From: Hyphomonadaceae bacterium
GTDB taxonomy: Bacteria; Pseudomonadota; Alphaproteobacteria; Caulobacterales; Aquidulcibacteraceae
Assembly: GCA_025458365.1 (NCBI GenBank)
Contig: JALOSP010000023.1
Coordinates: forward strand, 1-10,431
Reading direction: 5' to 3'
Length of the DNA stretch: 10,431 bases
Shown here: positions 1-5,903 of the stretch, in pieces
How positions within the stretch are numbered: position 1 is the stretch's first letter
How the letters are laid out: each line of letters opens with the position of its first letter
Translations under genes and position numbers: made by a program
Notes under the pieces: generated by a model
Database searches by the model: none
What the model was told of the DNA's origin: nothing
What the model saw: the letters and a program-made list of their open reading frames with translations, nothing else

Positions 1-273
1 CGCGACAAGCGGATGCACCAGCGCCTCCAATCGCTGCAGCGATTGCCGGTCGGTGAGGACCAAGGATGACAGCTTCTGCCGGTCGATCCCCGCGCTCGCG
101 TCACCGACTGCTCCAAAGGCTTCCAGAACAGGGGCCACGGCCGCACCGCCGGGAGCGTACAGGCGGTGGACCGCCGCATCAGCATCCCAGACAGGAACGC
201 CTTCATCGACAAACATGGCCGCCGTTGTCGATTTGCCCATGCCGATGGAGCCGGTCAGCGCGATCACTTTCAC
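1..273 (-). CDS. coaE: Dephospho-CoA kinase, N-terminal 91 residues (cut by window edge)
   Basis: The enzyme phosphorylates the ribose 3'-hydroxyl of dephospho-CoA with ATP, the last step of coenzyme A synthesis in the cytoplasm. Visible: a Walker A loop GSIGMGKS at residues 8-15, directly after the first beta strand KVIALT, then the [10 protein letters not shown] stretch (30-39) that matches the family's conserved D-x-D region. About 91 of the usual ~200 residues lie in the window; the rest runs off the left edge. I chose the GTG at 271-273 because it gives the canonical N-terminus ([15 protein letters not shown]) and because it overlaps the aroE stop codon as GTGA, which suggests translational coupling. 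It is the last visible gene of the regulator-maf-aroE-coaE operon. Family identity is very secure. Confidence 0.95.
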   Translation of the reverse strand, partial: MKVIALTGSIGMGKSTTAAMFVDEGVPVWDADAAVHRLYAPGGAAVAPVLEAFGAVGDASAGIDRQKLSSLVLTDRQSLQRLEALVHPLVA

Positions 274-1133
274 AGGCCGGTCTCCTTCCGGCTCTGTTCG
301 GAACTGTGCTGCTCGATTGCTGCGGCCCCGACAGCAAGATCCGGGTGCACATGGAAAAACCGTTCAAACGCAAGCGCTCCCTGGCCAACCAGCATGCCCA
401 GACCGTCCAGAGCCCGCAGACCGCGCGCGCGCGCCGTGGCAAGCAAGGCAGTTTCGCGCGGGATATAGACCGTATCATATACGGTGGCGTCCGGCCTGAG
501 ACCCGACAGGTCCAGCATCAGCGGATCGTGGCCTCTCAAGCCACGTGGCGTTGCGTTGACCAGAACACCCACAGCCGGCAGATGGCTCTCCAAAGATGCC
601 CAAGACACCGGTTGCCCGCCGCCCACGTGTTGGCACAGTGCCGCGGCCTGTTCGGATCGACGCGCGACAATCATCACCCCGGCCACGCCTTCGGCCAGCA
701 GCGCGGCTGCGATCCCGCGCGCTGCACCACCGGCGCCCAGGATCATGACCCCGCCGGGGACGGACTGCCAGTCTGGCGCGCGTGCCTGCAGGTCAGCAAC
801 AAAACCGGCGCCATCGGTATTGTCGGCAAGGATCGCACCGTTCTGGAAAACCAGCGTGTTGGCTGCGCCACACTTCCCGGCGACCGCAGTCGCGCTATCG
901 GCGAGCGCCAAAGCCTTTTCCTTGAACGGCACGGTGACATTGACCCCAGCCGCTCCGCCGGCTGCGAGACCGCGAACCACTGTTTCAAAGGTTTCTGGCG
1001 TCGCGTCGAATGCCAGATATGTTGCATCGATACCATGCGCCGCGCACCACGCATTGTGCATGACGGGCGACAGGGAGTGGCGGACAGGTTGGCCTATCAC
1101 GCCTGCCAGCCGTGTGGAGGCGCTCGGTCTCAT
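270..1133 (-). CDS. aroE: Shikimate dehydrogenase (NADP+)
   Basis: It reduces 3-dehydroshikimate to shikimate with NADPH in the chorismate/aromatic amino acid pathway. The 287-residue protein has the expected length. Visible motifs: SLSP (20-23) for shikimate binding; NVTVPFKE with catalytic Lys71; NTDG with Asp107, the second catalytic residue; the dinucleotide loop GAGGAAR (133-139); the NATPRG segment; and [14 protein letters not shown] near the C-terminus. The ATG at 1131-1133 was chosen because it overlaps the maf stop as ATGA and puts the first conserved strand ([15 protein letters not shown]) at the usual distance from the N-terminus. The reading frame stays open up to 1259, but that extension lies inside maf and has no family character. 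The 3' end overlaps the coaE GTG start by three bases. Confidence 0.96.
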   Translation of the reverse strand: MRPSASTRLAGVIGQPVRHSLSPVMHNAWCAAHGIDATYLAFDATPETFETVVRGLAAGGAAGVNVTVPFKEKALALADSATAVAGKCGAANTLVFQNGAILADNTDGAGFVADLQARAPDWQSVPGGVMILGAGGAARGIAAALLAEGVAGVMIVARRSEQAAALCQHVGGGQPVSWASLESHLPAVGVLVNATPRGLRGHDPLMLDLSGLRPDATVYDTVYIPRETALLATARARGLRALDGLGMLVGQGALAFERFFHVHPDLAVGAAAIEQHSSEQSRKETGL

Positions 1134-1747
1134 GTCGCGACAGCTCCATGCAGCCGGAGAAAATCCAGAACATCCAGCAAGGGAAGCCCGAGGATGCTGA
1201 AATAGTCGCCTTCCACCGCCGAGAAGAGCTGGATCCCCGCGCCTTCCAGTTGATAGCATCCAACGCTGTAAAGCGCAGCTTCGCCATGCTCTTCGAGATA
1301 CCGGTCCAGGAAAGCGTCGCTGAAGGCACGCATCGTCAGGCGCGATGTCCTGACAACACGCCAGAGAACCACCCCATCACGGGCAATGACCGCCGCCCCC
1401 TCCAGAGTGTGCGTCCGGCCACGCAGGGACCGCAGCCGTTCCCGGGCCTCGTCCAGCGTGGCGCATTTGTCCAGGGCCGCACCTTCGAATGCCATCATCT
1501 GGTCGCAGCCGATGACCAGGCCCGGTCTCCGGGCCGAAACCCGCAGTGCTTTCAATTCGGCTAGCGCGTCAGCCTGATCGCGCGGACTGGCTCCTGCTGC
1601 CCGCAAGCCTTCTTTGGCGGCATCCTCATCGACGCCAGGCGCGACCGCTTCATGCGCGATCCCCGCGCCGGTCAGCAACTGGCGGCGGATCGGGCTGGTG
1701 GACGCGAGGATCACCGGGATGGACTGGGAGAAAGGGCTTGCGGTCAT
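1130..1747 (-). CDS. maf: Maf-family nucleoside triphosphate pyrophosphatase, YceF-like
   Basis: Maf proteins hydrolyse non-canonical or modified nucleoside triphosphates to monophosphate and pyrophosphate. The 205-residue protein shows the N-terminal signature ILASTSPIRR (13-22), GCDQ (80-83) with the catalytic aspartate Asp82, and the C-terminal GCYQLEGAGIQLF segment followed by GDYFSILGLPLL. The Q after the catalytic D is the pattern of the YceF subgroup (m7GTP pyrophosphatase in E. coli); the YhdE subgroup (dTTP/UTP) usually has T. A modified-nucleotide substrate is therefore inferred, not proven. The ATG at 1745-1747 shares its A with the stop of the upstream regulator gene (TGATG), and its own stop overlaps aroE (ATGA), so it sits in the middle of a coupled operon. 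Confidence 0.93.
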   Translation of the reverse strand: MTASPFSQSIPVILASTSPIRRQLLTGAGIAHEAVAPGVDEDAAKEGLRAAGASPRDQADALAELKALRVSARRPGLVIGCDQMMAFEGAALDKCATLDEARERLRSLRGRTHTLEGAAVIARDGVVLWRVVRTSRLTMRAFSDAFLDRYLEEHGEAALYSVGCYQLEGAGIQLFSAVEGDYFSILGLPLLDVLDFLRLHGAVAT

Positions 1748-2571
1748 CAGTGGACTTTGACGAAGTCGGCATGCAGGTTGAGGATCTGGGCGGCGGTCTC
1801 TTCGATGGAACGGCGGGTGACGTCAATCACCGGCCAACCCTGTCGCTCGAACAGCCGGTTTGCGTGGGTCAGCTCCTGCCGGACCAGATCCTCATCCACA
1901 TAGTCGCTGTTGGAATCTGCGTTCAGCGTCAGAAGGCGGTTCCGGCGGATCGCCAGCAGCCGATCCGGCGACAGCTTCAGCCCGACTACGAGCGGCCTGC
2001 GCAGATGGACGATCTCCTCGGGCACAGGGGTTGTGGGAACCAGTGGGTAGTTGGCGGTCCGCAAGCCCCGGTTGGCCAGATAGATCGATGTCGGGGTCTT
2101 GGATGTGCGGCTGACGCCGACCAGCACCACATCGGCCTGATCAAACTCGTGGACCAGTTGGCCGTCGTCATGGGCCATGGTGAAGGTCAACGCTTCGATC
2201 CGTCTGAAATAGGCGTCGTCCAGGGCATATTTCCCGCCTGTCCGGTCGGCAGCTGGCAGGCCGAGATGATGGGAAAACAGGCTGATCACCGGGTCCATCA
2301 GCGCCATGTGGGGAAATCCCAGCCTGCGGCAGCTTTGCTCGAGCTGCTCGCGCAGCTCCGGGGCTGCAATGGTGAACAGGACAATGCCGGGCAGGGCCTC
2401 GATCTCGTGGATGGCTCGCTCCAGCTGTCGCTTTGAGCGCACAAGATAGTAGGAATGCTCCAGCGGAACCATCTTGTCGAATTGGGCAGCCACCGCCCGC
2501 AAGCACGAATTGAGGGTTTCGCCGGTGGAATCAGACACCAGATGCACATTGAGATAGATGGATAGGCGCAT
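1747..2571 (-). CDS. ppsR: Pyruvate, phosphate dikinase / PEP synthase regulatory protein (DUF299 family)
   Basis: This family is a bifunctional ADP-dependent kinase and Pi-dependent phosphorylase that switches PPDK or PEP synthase off and on by threonine phosphorylation. The 274-residue protein has the family N-terminus HLVSDSTGET (10-19) and the nucleotide-binding loop GVSRTSKTPTS (152-162). The segment after it, YLANRGLRTANYPLVP, is also family-typical. Whether the target is PPDK or PEP synthase cannot be read from the window. Start ATG at 2569-2571; a GAGGA lies about 11-15 bases upstream. It is the first gene of a four-gene minus-strand operon and faces hemE across the putative origin. 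The homologue in Rickettsia prowazekii (RP001) and its Caulobacter counterpart flank the chromosome origin, from established knowledge. Confidence 0.95.
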   Translation of the reverse strand: MRLSIYLNVHLVSDSTGETLNSCLRAVAAQFDKMVPLEHSYYLVRSKRQLERAIHEIEALPGIVLFTIAAPELREQLEQSCRRLGFPHMALMDPVISLFSHHLGLPAADRTGGKYALDDAYFRRIEALTFTMAHDDGQLVHEFDQADVVLVGVSRTSKTPTSIYLANRGLRTANYPLVPTTPVPEEIVHLRRPLVVGLKLSPDRLLAIRRNRLLTLNADSNSDYVDEDLVRQELTHANRLFERQGWPVIDVTRRSIEETAAQILNLHADFVKVH

Positions 2572-2604
2572 CGGGCAGGTGGTCCTCGCTTGATCGGCGA
2601 TGTG

Positions 2605-2619
2605 TTAACAAACTGTGAA
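2605..2619 (+). promoter_or_regulatory. CtrA-like site TTAA-N7-TGAA in the putative origin
   Basis: The sequence reads TTAA, seven bases, TGAA: one mismatch to the CtrA consensus TTAA-N7-TTAA. It overlaps a DnaA-box-like 9-mer at 2614-2622, an arrangement reminiscent of the Caulobacter origin, where CtrA sites overlap or adjoin DnaA boxes. It is also part of an 8-bp palindrome TGTTAACA (2603-2610). A four-plus-four-base motif with a mismatch is weak on its own; location is the main support. Confidence 0.35.
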
Positions 2620-2660
2620 TGACCTGAGAAGAACACCCGGCTGTCGCATGTGTTATCCAG

Positions 2661-2770
2661 CCAGACCGGTCTGCCCCGGTCGGTCTGATGGTATGTCCGG
2701 TCAGACCGGGTCTGAACATCCAGCGAACATGAACAGATGGTTAATCGGTCCGGACGTCCGGTCTGACCGT
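2661..2770. repeat. Cluster of CCGGTCTG / CAGACCGG palindromic repeats (iteron-like)
   Basis: Exact 8-mers CAGACCGG at 2662-2669 and 2702-2709, and its complement CCGGTCTG at 2666-2673 and 2758-2765; one-mismatch copies at 2680-2687 (TCGGTCTG), 2697-2704 (CCGGTCAG) and 2707-2714 (CGGGTCTG). They form larger palindromes: CAGACCGGTCTG (2662-2673), CCGGTCAGACCGG (2697-2709), CCGGTCTGACCGT (2758-2770, 12 of 13 matches to the complement of the previous one) and CCGGACGTCCGG (2750-2761). GTCCGG occurs at 2695, 2748 and 2756. GAACAT is repeated at 2714 and 2725, 11 bp apart. The density points to multiple sites for one dimeric DNA-binding protein. Which protein is unknown. Confidence 0.75.
2730..2744 (-). 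promoter_or_regulatory. CtrA-like site TTAA-N7-TTCA (minus strand) in the putative origin
   Basis: Read on the plus strand this is TGAA-N7-TTAA, again one mismatch from TTAA-N7-TTAA. With the site at 2605-2619 it forms a pair that are reverse images of each other, about 125 bp apart, on either side of the palindromic repeat cluster. It could contribute to origin silencing or to hemE/ppsR regulation if the organism has CtrA; that is inference. Confidence 0.3.
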
Positions 2771-2946
2771 TGGCTTCATTCACAGCCACCACCGTTTGCC
2801 ATTGGTGTTGCGACTGTTTTCAGTCACCGCCTGTTGGCCGTTCTGTGGATTGAATTGCCTGACACGTGAGAAAATCAGGTGACGGGCGGGTTCCTTGCGA
2901 CTTATCCAAGGCCCTACTATCACTTCTACCTTCTTCTCCATGGATC

Positions 2947-4005
2947 ATGACAATGAGCATTACCTCTGACGGCGGTCCACAGATGGCACCAAGGCTTCTG
3001 AGAGCCTTGCGTGGCGAACGTCTGGAACGGCCTCCGATCTGGTTGATGCGCCAGGCGGGGCGGCACCTGCCGGAATATCTTGAGCTGCGGGCGGCCAACA
3101 AGAGTTTCATGGATTTCTGCTATGCGCCTGCCGCCGCAACCGAAGCAACATTACAACCCTTGCGCCGCTATCCCGTCGACGCTGCGATCCTGTTTTCCGA
3201 TATTCTGGTGATCCCGGACGCGATTGGCTGTCCGGTCTGGTTCGAGACAGGCGAGGGACCCAGGCTGGAGCCAGTGGCAACGGCAGAGGATATTGCCAAA
3301 CTCGACCTGACAAAGCTGCTGACCCGGCTTGAACCGGTCTATGAGACAGTTGGCCGCGTGCGGGGTGCACTCGAAGCCGATCGCACGATGCTGGGGTTTG
3401 CCGGCGCGCCGTGGACGCTGGCAACCTATATGATACAAGGCCGGGGCGGGGACCGCGAACAGGCGCGGAAATTTGCTTGGCAGCACCCTGACGTGCTGGC
3501 TGCCTTGCTGGATATCCTCAGCGAGGCTGTAGCGCTCCATCTGGATGCCCAATTGCGTGCTGGCGCGCATGCTGTGCAGATTTTTGAAAGCTGGGCAGAA
3601 GACCTTCCCGAGCGTTTCTTCAACGACTATGTCGTGGCCCCGACCGCCAAGGCAATTGCAAGACTTCGCCAGATGCAGCCAGATGCAACCGTGATCGGCT
3701 TTCCAAGGGGCGCGTCCCATCGGGTAGGCGCATATGTCGCGGCAACGGGTGTCAATGCCGCCGGGATCGGGATTGGTGGCGACCTGGCAGCCGCCCGGGC
3801 GGCAGTCGGCCCGTCGATCTGCCTTCAGGGGAACCTCGATCCGATCTGTCTGGCATCGGGCGGGGCGGGTCTGGATGCGGAGATAGACCGGATTCTGGCT
3901 GCTGCTGAAACCGGCCCACATGTGTTCAATCTGGGCCATGGTGTTGTCCCGTGGACGCCACCGGCCCATGTGCTGCATCTGACACGGCGGGTTCGTGGTC
4001 TTTGA
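2947..4005 (+). CDS. hemE: Uroporphyrinogen decarboxylase
   Basis: It decarboxylates uroporphyrinogen III to coproporphyrinogen III in the cytoplasm, the branch step toward heme. The 352-residue protein has the normal length and all family landmarks: MRQAGRHLPEY (34-44; most members have RYLPEY), FSDIL with the catalytic Asp85, GFAGAPWTLATYMIQG, IFESWAEDL, GFPRGASHRVG, LQGNLDP and FNLGHGVVPWTPPAHV near the end. Start is taken as ATG 2947; ATG 2953 and ATG 2983 are alternatives. None has a clear Shine-Dalgarno; the leader just upstream is pyrimidine-rich. An open frame back to GTG 2866 exists, but its extra residues do not resemble the family. First gene of hemE-hemH-hemJ; its position beside the origin is classical for alphaproteobacteria. 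Confidence 0.96.
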   Translation: MTMSITSDGGPQMAPRLLRALRGERLERPPIWLMRQAGRHLPEYLELRAANKSFMDFCYAPAAATEATLQPLRRYPVDAAILFSDILVIPDAIGCPVWFETGEGPRLEPVATAEDIAKLDLTKLLTRLEPVYETVGRVRGALEADRTMLGFAGAPWTLATYMIQGRGGDREQARKFAWQHPDVLAALLDILSEAVALHLDAQLRAGAHAVQIFESWAEDLPERFFNDYVVAPTAKAIARLRQMQPDATVIGFPRGASHRVGAYVAATGVNAAGIGIGGDLAAARAAVGPSICLQGNLDPICLASGGAGLDAEIDRILAAAETGPHVFNLGHGVVPWTPPAHVLHLTRRVRGL

Positions 4006-4007
4006 TC

Positions 4008-4025
4008 AAGGTCTGACAGGACCTT
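4008..4025 (+). other. Hairpin AAGGTC-N6-GACCTT in the hemE-hemH gap
   Basis: A perfect 6-bp inverted repeat with a 6-base loop begins two bases after the hemE stop codon (stop ends at 4005). It has no T tract after it, so it is not a standard intrinsic terminator. It ends before the hemH ribosome binding site (4033-4037) and so does not cover it. It may protect or process the hemE part of the transcript; the function is inferred. Confidence 0.45.
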
Positions 4026-4032
4026 CAGATGC

Positions 4033-4037
4033 AGGAG
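4033..4037 (+). promoter_or_regulatory. Ribosome binding site AGGAG that fixes the hemH TTG start
   Basis: AGGAG lies eight bases before TTG 4046. The only alternative upstream in-frame start, GTG 3995, lies inside hemE and lacks a comparable site, and it would add 17 residues not typical of ferrochelatase. Confidence 0.75.
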
Positions 4038-4045
4038 TAACCGGC

Positions 4046-5080
4046 TTGGGCCGCCGTATAGCAATCGTTTTGTTCAATCTGGGCGGTCCTGACGGGCCAG
4101 ATGCGGTGCGCCCTTTTCTGAGGAACCTGTTTTCCGATCCGGCGATCATCCAGGCGCCTGCGCCGGTTCGCTGGTTCCTTGCCAGGTTGATTTCCACCCT
4201 TCGCAACAAGAGTGCGATGGCCAATTATGCCAAGATGGGCGGCGGATCGCCGCTCGTGCCGGAAACGGTGAAACAGGCGGACGCGCTCAAAGCGGCGCTC
4301 AAGGCCGATCCTGCCACACGTGGGGATACGGTCGAGGTCTTTCTGGCCATGCGCTACTGGCATCCGCTGGTCGAGGAGGCTGTAAAGGCTGTCAAAGCCT
4401 TTGGCGCCGATGAGGTGATCCTGCTGCCGCTCTACCCGCAGTTTTCGACCACCACGACCCGATCCTCACTGGATGCATGGACGCGTGCTGGCGGCCCTCA
4501 GGCGCGTGTCGTTTGCTGCTATCCTGATGCGCCGGGCTTCATCCAGGCGCATGCGGACGCCGTGATGGAAGCCTGGACCGCAGCCGGCAAGCCCTTGCCT
4601 GCGCGGGTCCTTTGGTCTGCCCACGGCTTGCCGAAGAAGGTGGTTGATGCCGGTGACCCATATCAGCGCCATGTTGAAGAGACCGTCCGCGCCATCATTC
4701 CGCTGTTGCCACCGGAACTCGATCACGTGGTGTGTTTCCAGTCGCGCGTCGGGCCTTTGGAGTGGATCGGTCCAGCCACCGAGGCTGAAGTTGAACGCGC
4801 TGCAGCTGACGGCATCGGGGTGATTGTATCTCCAGTGGCATTCGTGTCCGAACATATTGAAACCCTGGTCGAGCTTGACGAGGAGTATCGCGAACTGGCC
4901 GACGAACTGGGTGTCCCGTTCTACTTGCGTGCACCGGCTCTCGGCACCCGACAGGGCTTTATCGATACACTGGTGGACATGGTGACACGCTCGCTGGCGT
5001 CGACCGACCAGGTGATTGCAGGACGGTCTGGCTCATGCGAGGTCCAATGCCCGGCATGCCCGCGCACTTGCACGGGGTGA
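4046..5080 (+). CDS. hemH: Ferrochelatase with cysteine-rich C-terminus
   Basis: It inserts ferrous iron into protoporphyrin IX, the last step of protoheme synthesis. From TTG 4046 the protein has 344 residues. Landmarks: IAIVLFNLGGPD (5-16), AMRYWHP, LPLYPQFSTTTTRSS, SAHGLPKK with the catalytic histidine (His193), and PVAFVSEHIETLVELD with the conserved glutamate (Glu269). The last residues hold four cysteines, C331-x3-C335-x2-C338-x3-C342; some ferrochelatases, including the human and Caulobacter enzymes, carry a [2Fe-2S] cluster with C-terminal cysteine ligands, so an Fe-S cluster is plausible here but inferred. Its TGA overlaps the ATG of hemJ (TGATG). Confidence 0.95.
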   Translation: MGRRIAIVLFNLGGPDGPDAVRPFLRNLFSDPAIIQAPAPVRWFLARLISTLRNKSAMANYAKMGGGSPLVPETVKQADALKAALKADPATRGDTVEVFLAMRYWHPLVEEAVKAVKAFGADEVILLPLYPQFSTTTTRSSLDAWTRAGGPQARVVCCYPDAPGFIQAHADAVMEAWTAAGKPLPARVLWSAHGLPKKVVDAGDPYQRHVEETVRAIIPLLPPELDHVVCFQSRVGPLEWIGPATEAEVERAAADGIGVIVSPVAFVSEHIETLVELDEEYRELADELGVPFYLRAPALGTRQGFIDTLVDMVTRSLASTDQVIAGRSGSCEVQCPACPRTCTG

Positions 5081-5544
5081 TGGATGGGGATGTGATGAAC
5101 TGGCTGGCAACACATTATGAGACCTTGCGGGCCCTGCATCTGATGGCTGTCATCGCCTGGATGGCGGGTCTGATGTACCTTCCAAGGCTCTATGTCTATC
5201 ACTCCGCCGCCACCCCCGGTGGCGAGCATGACCAGACTTTGAGTGTCATGGAGCGGCGGTTGTATCGCGGGATCATGAACCCGGCCATGGTGGTTGTCTG
5301 GGGCTTGGGTATCACATTGATCCTGGCCCGCGGCGGGGTTGATGCGCTTGTGCAGCCCTGGCTGATCGCCAAGCTGGTGTGCGTCTCTCTGATCACGGTC
5401 TGCCATCACTTCTACGGCATCTGGCGCAAGGCGTTCGAACGGGGCGAGCGCCCGCTGAACCATGTGTTTTTCCGGATCATCAACGAGGCACCCTTTGTCT
5501 TGATGATTGTCGCGGTCTGCATGGTGGTTTTCGAGCCAGGCTGA
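5080..5544 (+). CDS. hemJ: HemJ-type protoporphyrinogen IX oxidase (membrane protein)
   Basis: HemJ oxidises protoporphyrinogen IX to protoporphyrin IX in the inner membrane and replaces HemG/HemY in most alphaproteobacteria. About 154 residues with four hydrophobic segments. Family signatures: ALHLMAVIAWMAGLMYLPRLYVYH near the N-terminus with conserved His20, Arg36 and His41; YRGIMNPAMVVVWGLG; and PWLIAKLVCVSLITVCHHFYGIWRKAF. I chose ATG 5080 because it shares its A with the hemH stop (TGATG), the same coupling seen in the neighbouring operon; ATG 5095 (149 residues) is an equally possible start. An open frame back to ATG 5035 overlaps hemH further and adds atypical residues. The product supplies the substrate of the upstream hemH. 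Confidence 0.92.
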   Translation: MDGDVMNWLATHYETLRALHLMAVIAWMAGLMYLPRLYVYHSAATPGGEHDQTLSVMERRLYRGIMNPAMVVVWGLGITLILARGGVDALVQPWLIAKLVCVSLITVCHHFYGIWRKAFERGERPLNHVFFRIINEAPFVLMIVAVCMVVFEPG

Positions 5545-5546
5545 TT

Positions 5547-5722
5547 CCGCCCGCGTGGCACAGCCACGCAGAGATCAGGTCTGTGCGGGTTTCCCGGCCA
5601 AAGGTTGCTGGTACGGGCGGCGGGAGTCGAACCCGCCCGCGTGGCACAGCCACGCAGAGATCAAGTCTGTGCGGGTTTCCCGGCCAAAGGTTGCTGGTAC
5701 GGGCGGCGGGAGTCGAACCCGC
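5547..5722. repeat. Two 90-bp direct repeats with 86-bp period, including the 3' end of tRNA-Leu
   Basis: Copy 1 is 5547-5636 and copy 2 is 5633-5722; they differ at one base (5578 G versus 5664 A) and share four junction bases (CCGC). Copy 2 includes the last 28 nt of tRNA-Leu (5695-5722). Copy 1 therefore carries a second, detached 28-nt tRNA 3' end (5609-5636: CCA, acceptor 3' strand, T arm). Each copy also contains a strong hairpin, GCGTGGC-ACA-GCCACGC (5553-5569 and 5639-5655). The single mismatch suggests a recent tandem duplication. Short proteins that can be read through this repeat are not genes. Confidence 0.9.
5609..5636 (-). pseudogene. Orphan 3' fragment of tRNA-Leu
   Basis: These 28 bases are identical to the 3' end of the intact tRNA-Leu gene: T-arm, 3' acceptor strand, discriminator A and CCA. 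Upstream of the fragment on the minus strand there is no matching 5' acceptor or D arm, so it cannot form a tRNA. It arose with the 86-bp duplication. It would lie in the trailer of the tRNA-Leu transcript. Confidence 0.8.
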
Positions 5723-5780
5723 ACGGGCATACGCCCTGCAGATTTTAAGTCTGCTGTGTCTACCGTTCCACCACGCCCGC
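5695..5780 (-). tRNA. tRNA-Leu (anticodon TAA)
   Basis: An 86-nt class II tRNA with encoded CCA. Acceptor stem GCGGGCG pairs with CGCCCGT (one G-T pair). Anticodon arm GCAGA-CTTAAAA-TCTGC gives anticodon TAA, reading UUA. The long variable arm GGGCGTATGCCC and T arm GCGGG-TTCGACT-CCCGC fit leucine tRNAs. The 3' end is duplicated downstream (5609-5636). Confidence 0.95.
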
Positions 5781-5798
5781 AGGATTTGCACGCGACAT

Positions 5799-5812
5799 GA
5801 ACCCGAAGGTTC
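5799..5812 (-). other. GAACC-TTCG-GGTTC hairpin in the tRNA-Leu leader
   Basis: On the minus-strand transcript this forms a 5-bp stem closed by a C(UUCG)G tetraloop, an unusually stable RNA loop, 19 bases before the tRNA 5' end. It could be a processing landmark in the precursor; no T tract follows, so not a terminator. Confidence 0.4.
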
Positions 5813-5833
5813 GTGCTGCGCCCCCGCAACTCT

Positions 5834-5863
5834 CGCATAGAGCATTGGCAGGATGGCTGGCAA
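5834..5863 (-). promoter_or_regulatory. Possible promoter for tRNA-Leu
   Basis: On the minus strand: TTGCCA (5858-5863), 18-base spacer, TATGCG (5834-5839), which would give a leader of roughly 45-50 nt before the tRNA. The -35 matches TTGACA at five of six positions; the -10 is weak. Confidence 0.3.
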
Positions 5864-5903
5864 TCGGGGGGCGCCGCCCACCGTGACACATCAAGAACAA
5901 GCT

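Larger units (their letters stand above)
2572..2946. other. Putative chromosomal replication origin (oriC) between ppsR and hemE
   Basis: This 375-bp region contains no credible gene. Established knowledge: in Caulobacter crescentus and Rickettsia prowazekii the origin lies next to hemE, facing the RP001-type gene, and is bound by DnaA, CtrA and IHF. Seen here: DnaA-box-like 9-mers at 2614-2622 (minus) and 2776-2784 (plus), both TCATTCACA; 2653-2661 TTATCCAGC; 2844-2852 (minus) CAATCCACA; and 2902-2910 TTATCCAAG. Each has two mismatches to TTATCCACA; the TCATTCACA pair has one mismatch to TTWTNCACA. Two CtrA-like sites and a palindromic repeat cluster (listed separately) add to this. Genes on both sides read away from it. 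Against: no perfect DnaA box, no striking AT-rich unwinding element, no clear IHF site, and no GANTC (CcrM) site inside the region. Confidence 0.6.

Noticed and set aside
66..1205. Long plus-strand open frame of 379 codons opposite coaE and aroE
   Set aside because: It is antisense to two genes with full family signatures; its translation has no recognisable domain and is rich in Arg, Pro and Cys as expected of a GC-rich shadow frame.
1134..1259. N-terminal extension of aroE to ATG 1259
   Set aside because: It lies fully inside maf in another frame and lacks family character; the ATGA junction at 1130-1133 is a better start.
1546..2436. 296-codon plus-strand frame opposite maf and the PPDK regulator
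   Set aside because: Antisense to two clearly conserved genes; no motif and no credible ribosome binding site.
2866..2946. N-terminal extension of hemE from GTG 2866
   Set aside because: The 27 additional residues do not look like HemE, which begins near the RLLRALRGE helix, and the extension runs through origin-like sequence.
2940..2969. Nine-codon upstream frame ATG 2940 overlapping the hemE start
   Set aside because: No ribosome binding site and such a short frame is expected by chance; overlap with the hemE start is intriguing but unsupported.
5547..5722. CRISPR array
   Set aside because: Only two units of 90 bp overlapping at the ends, no spacers, and one end is a tRNA; this is a tandem duplication.
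5379..5840. Plus-strand frames across the repeat and antisense to tRNA-Leu (also 5507-5800 and minus-strand 5480-5889)
   Set aside because: They read through a tandem repeat and a tRNA gene; peptides like GRRESNP or GGSRTR are well-known false genes over tRNA antisense strands.
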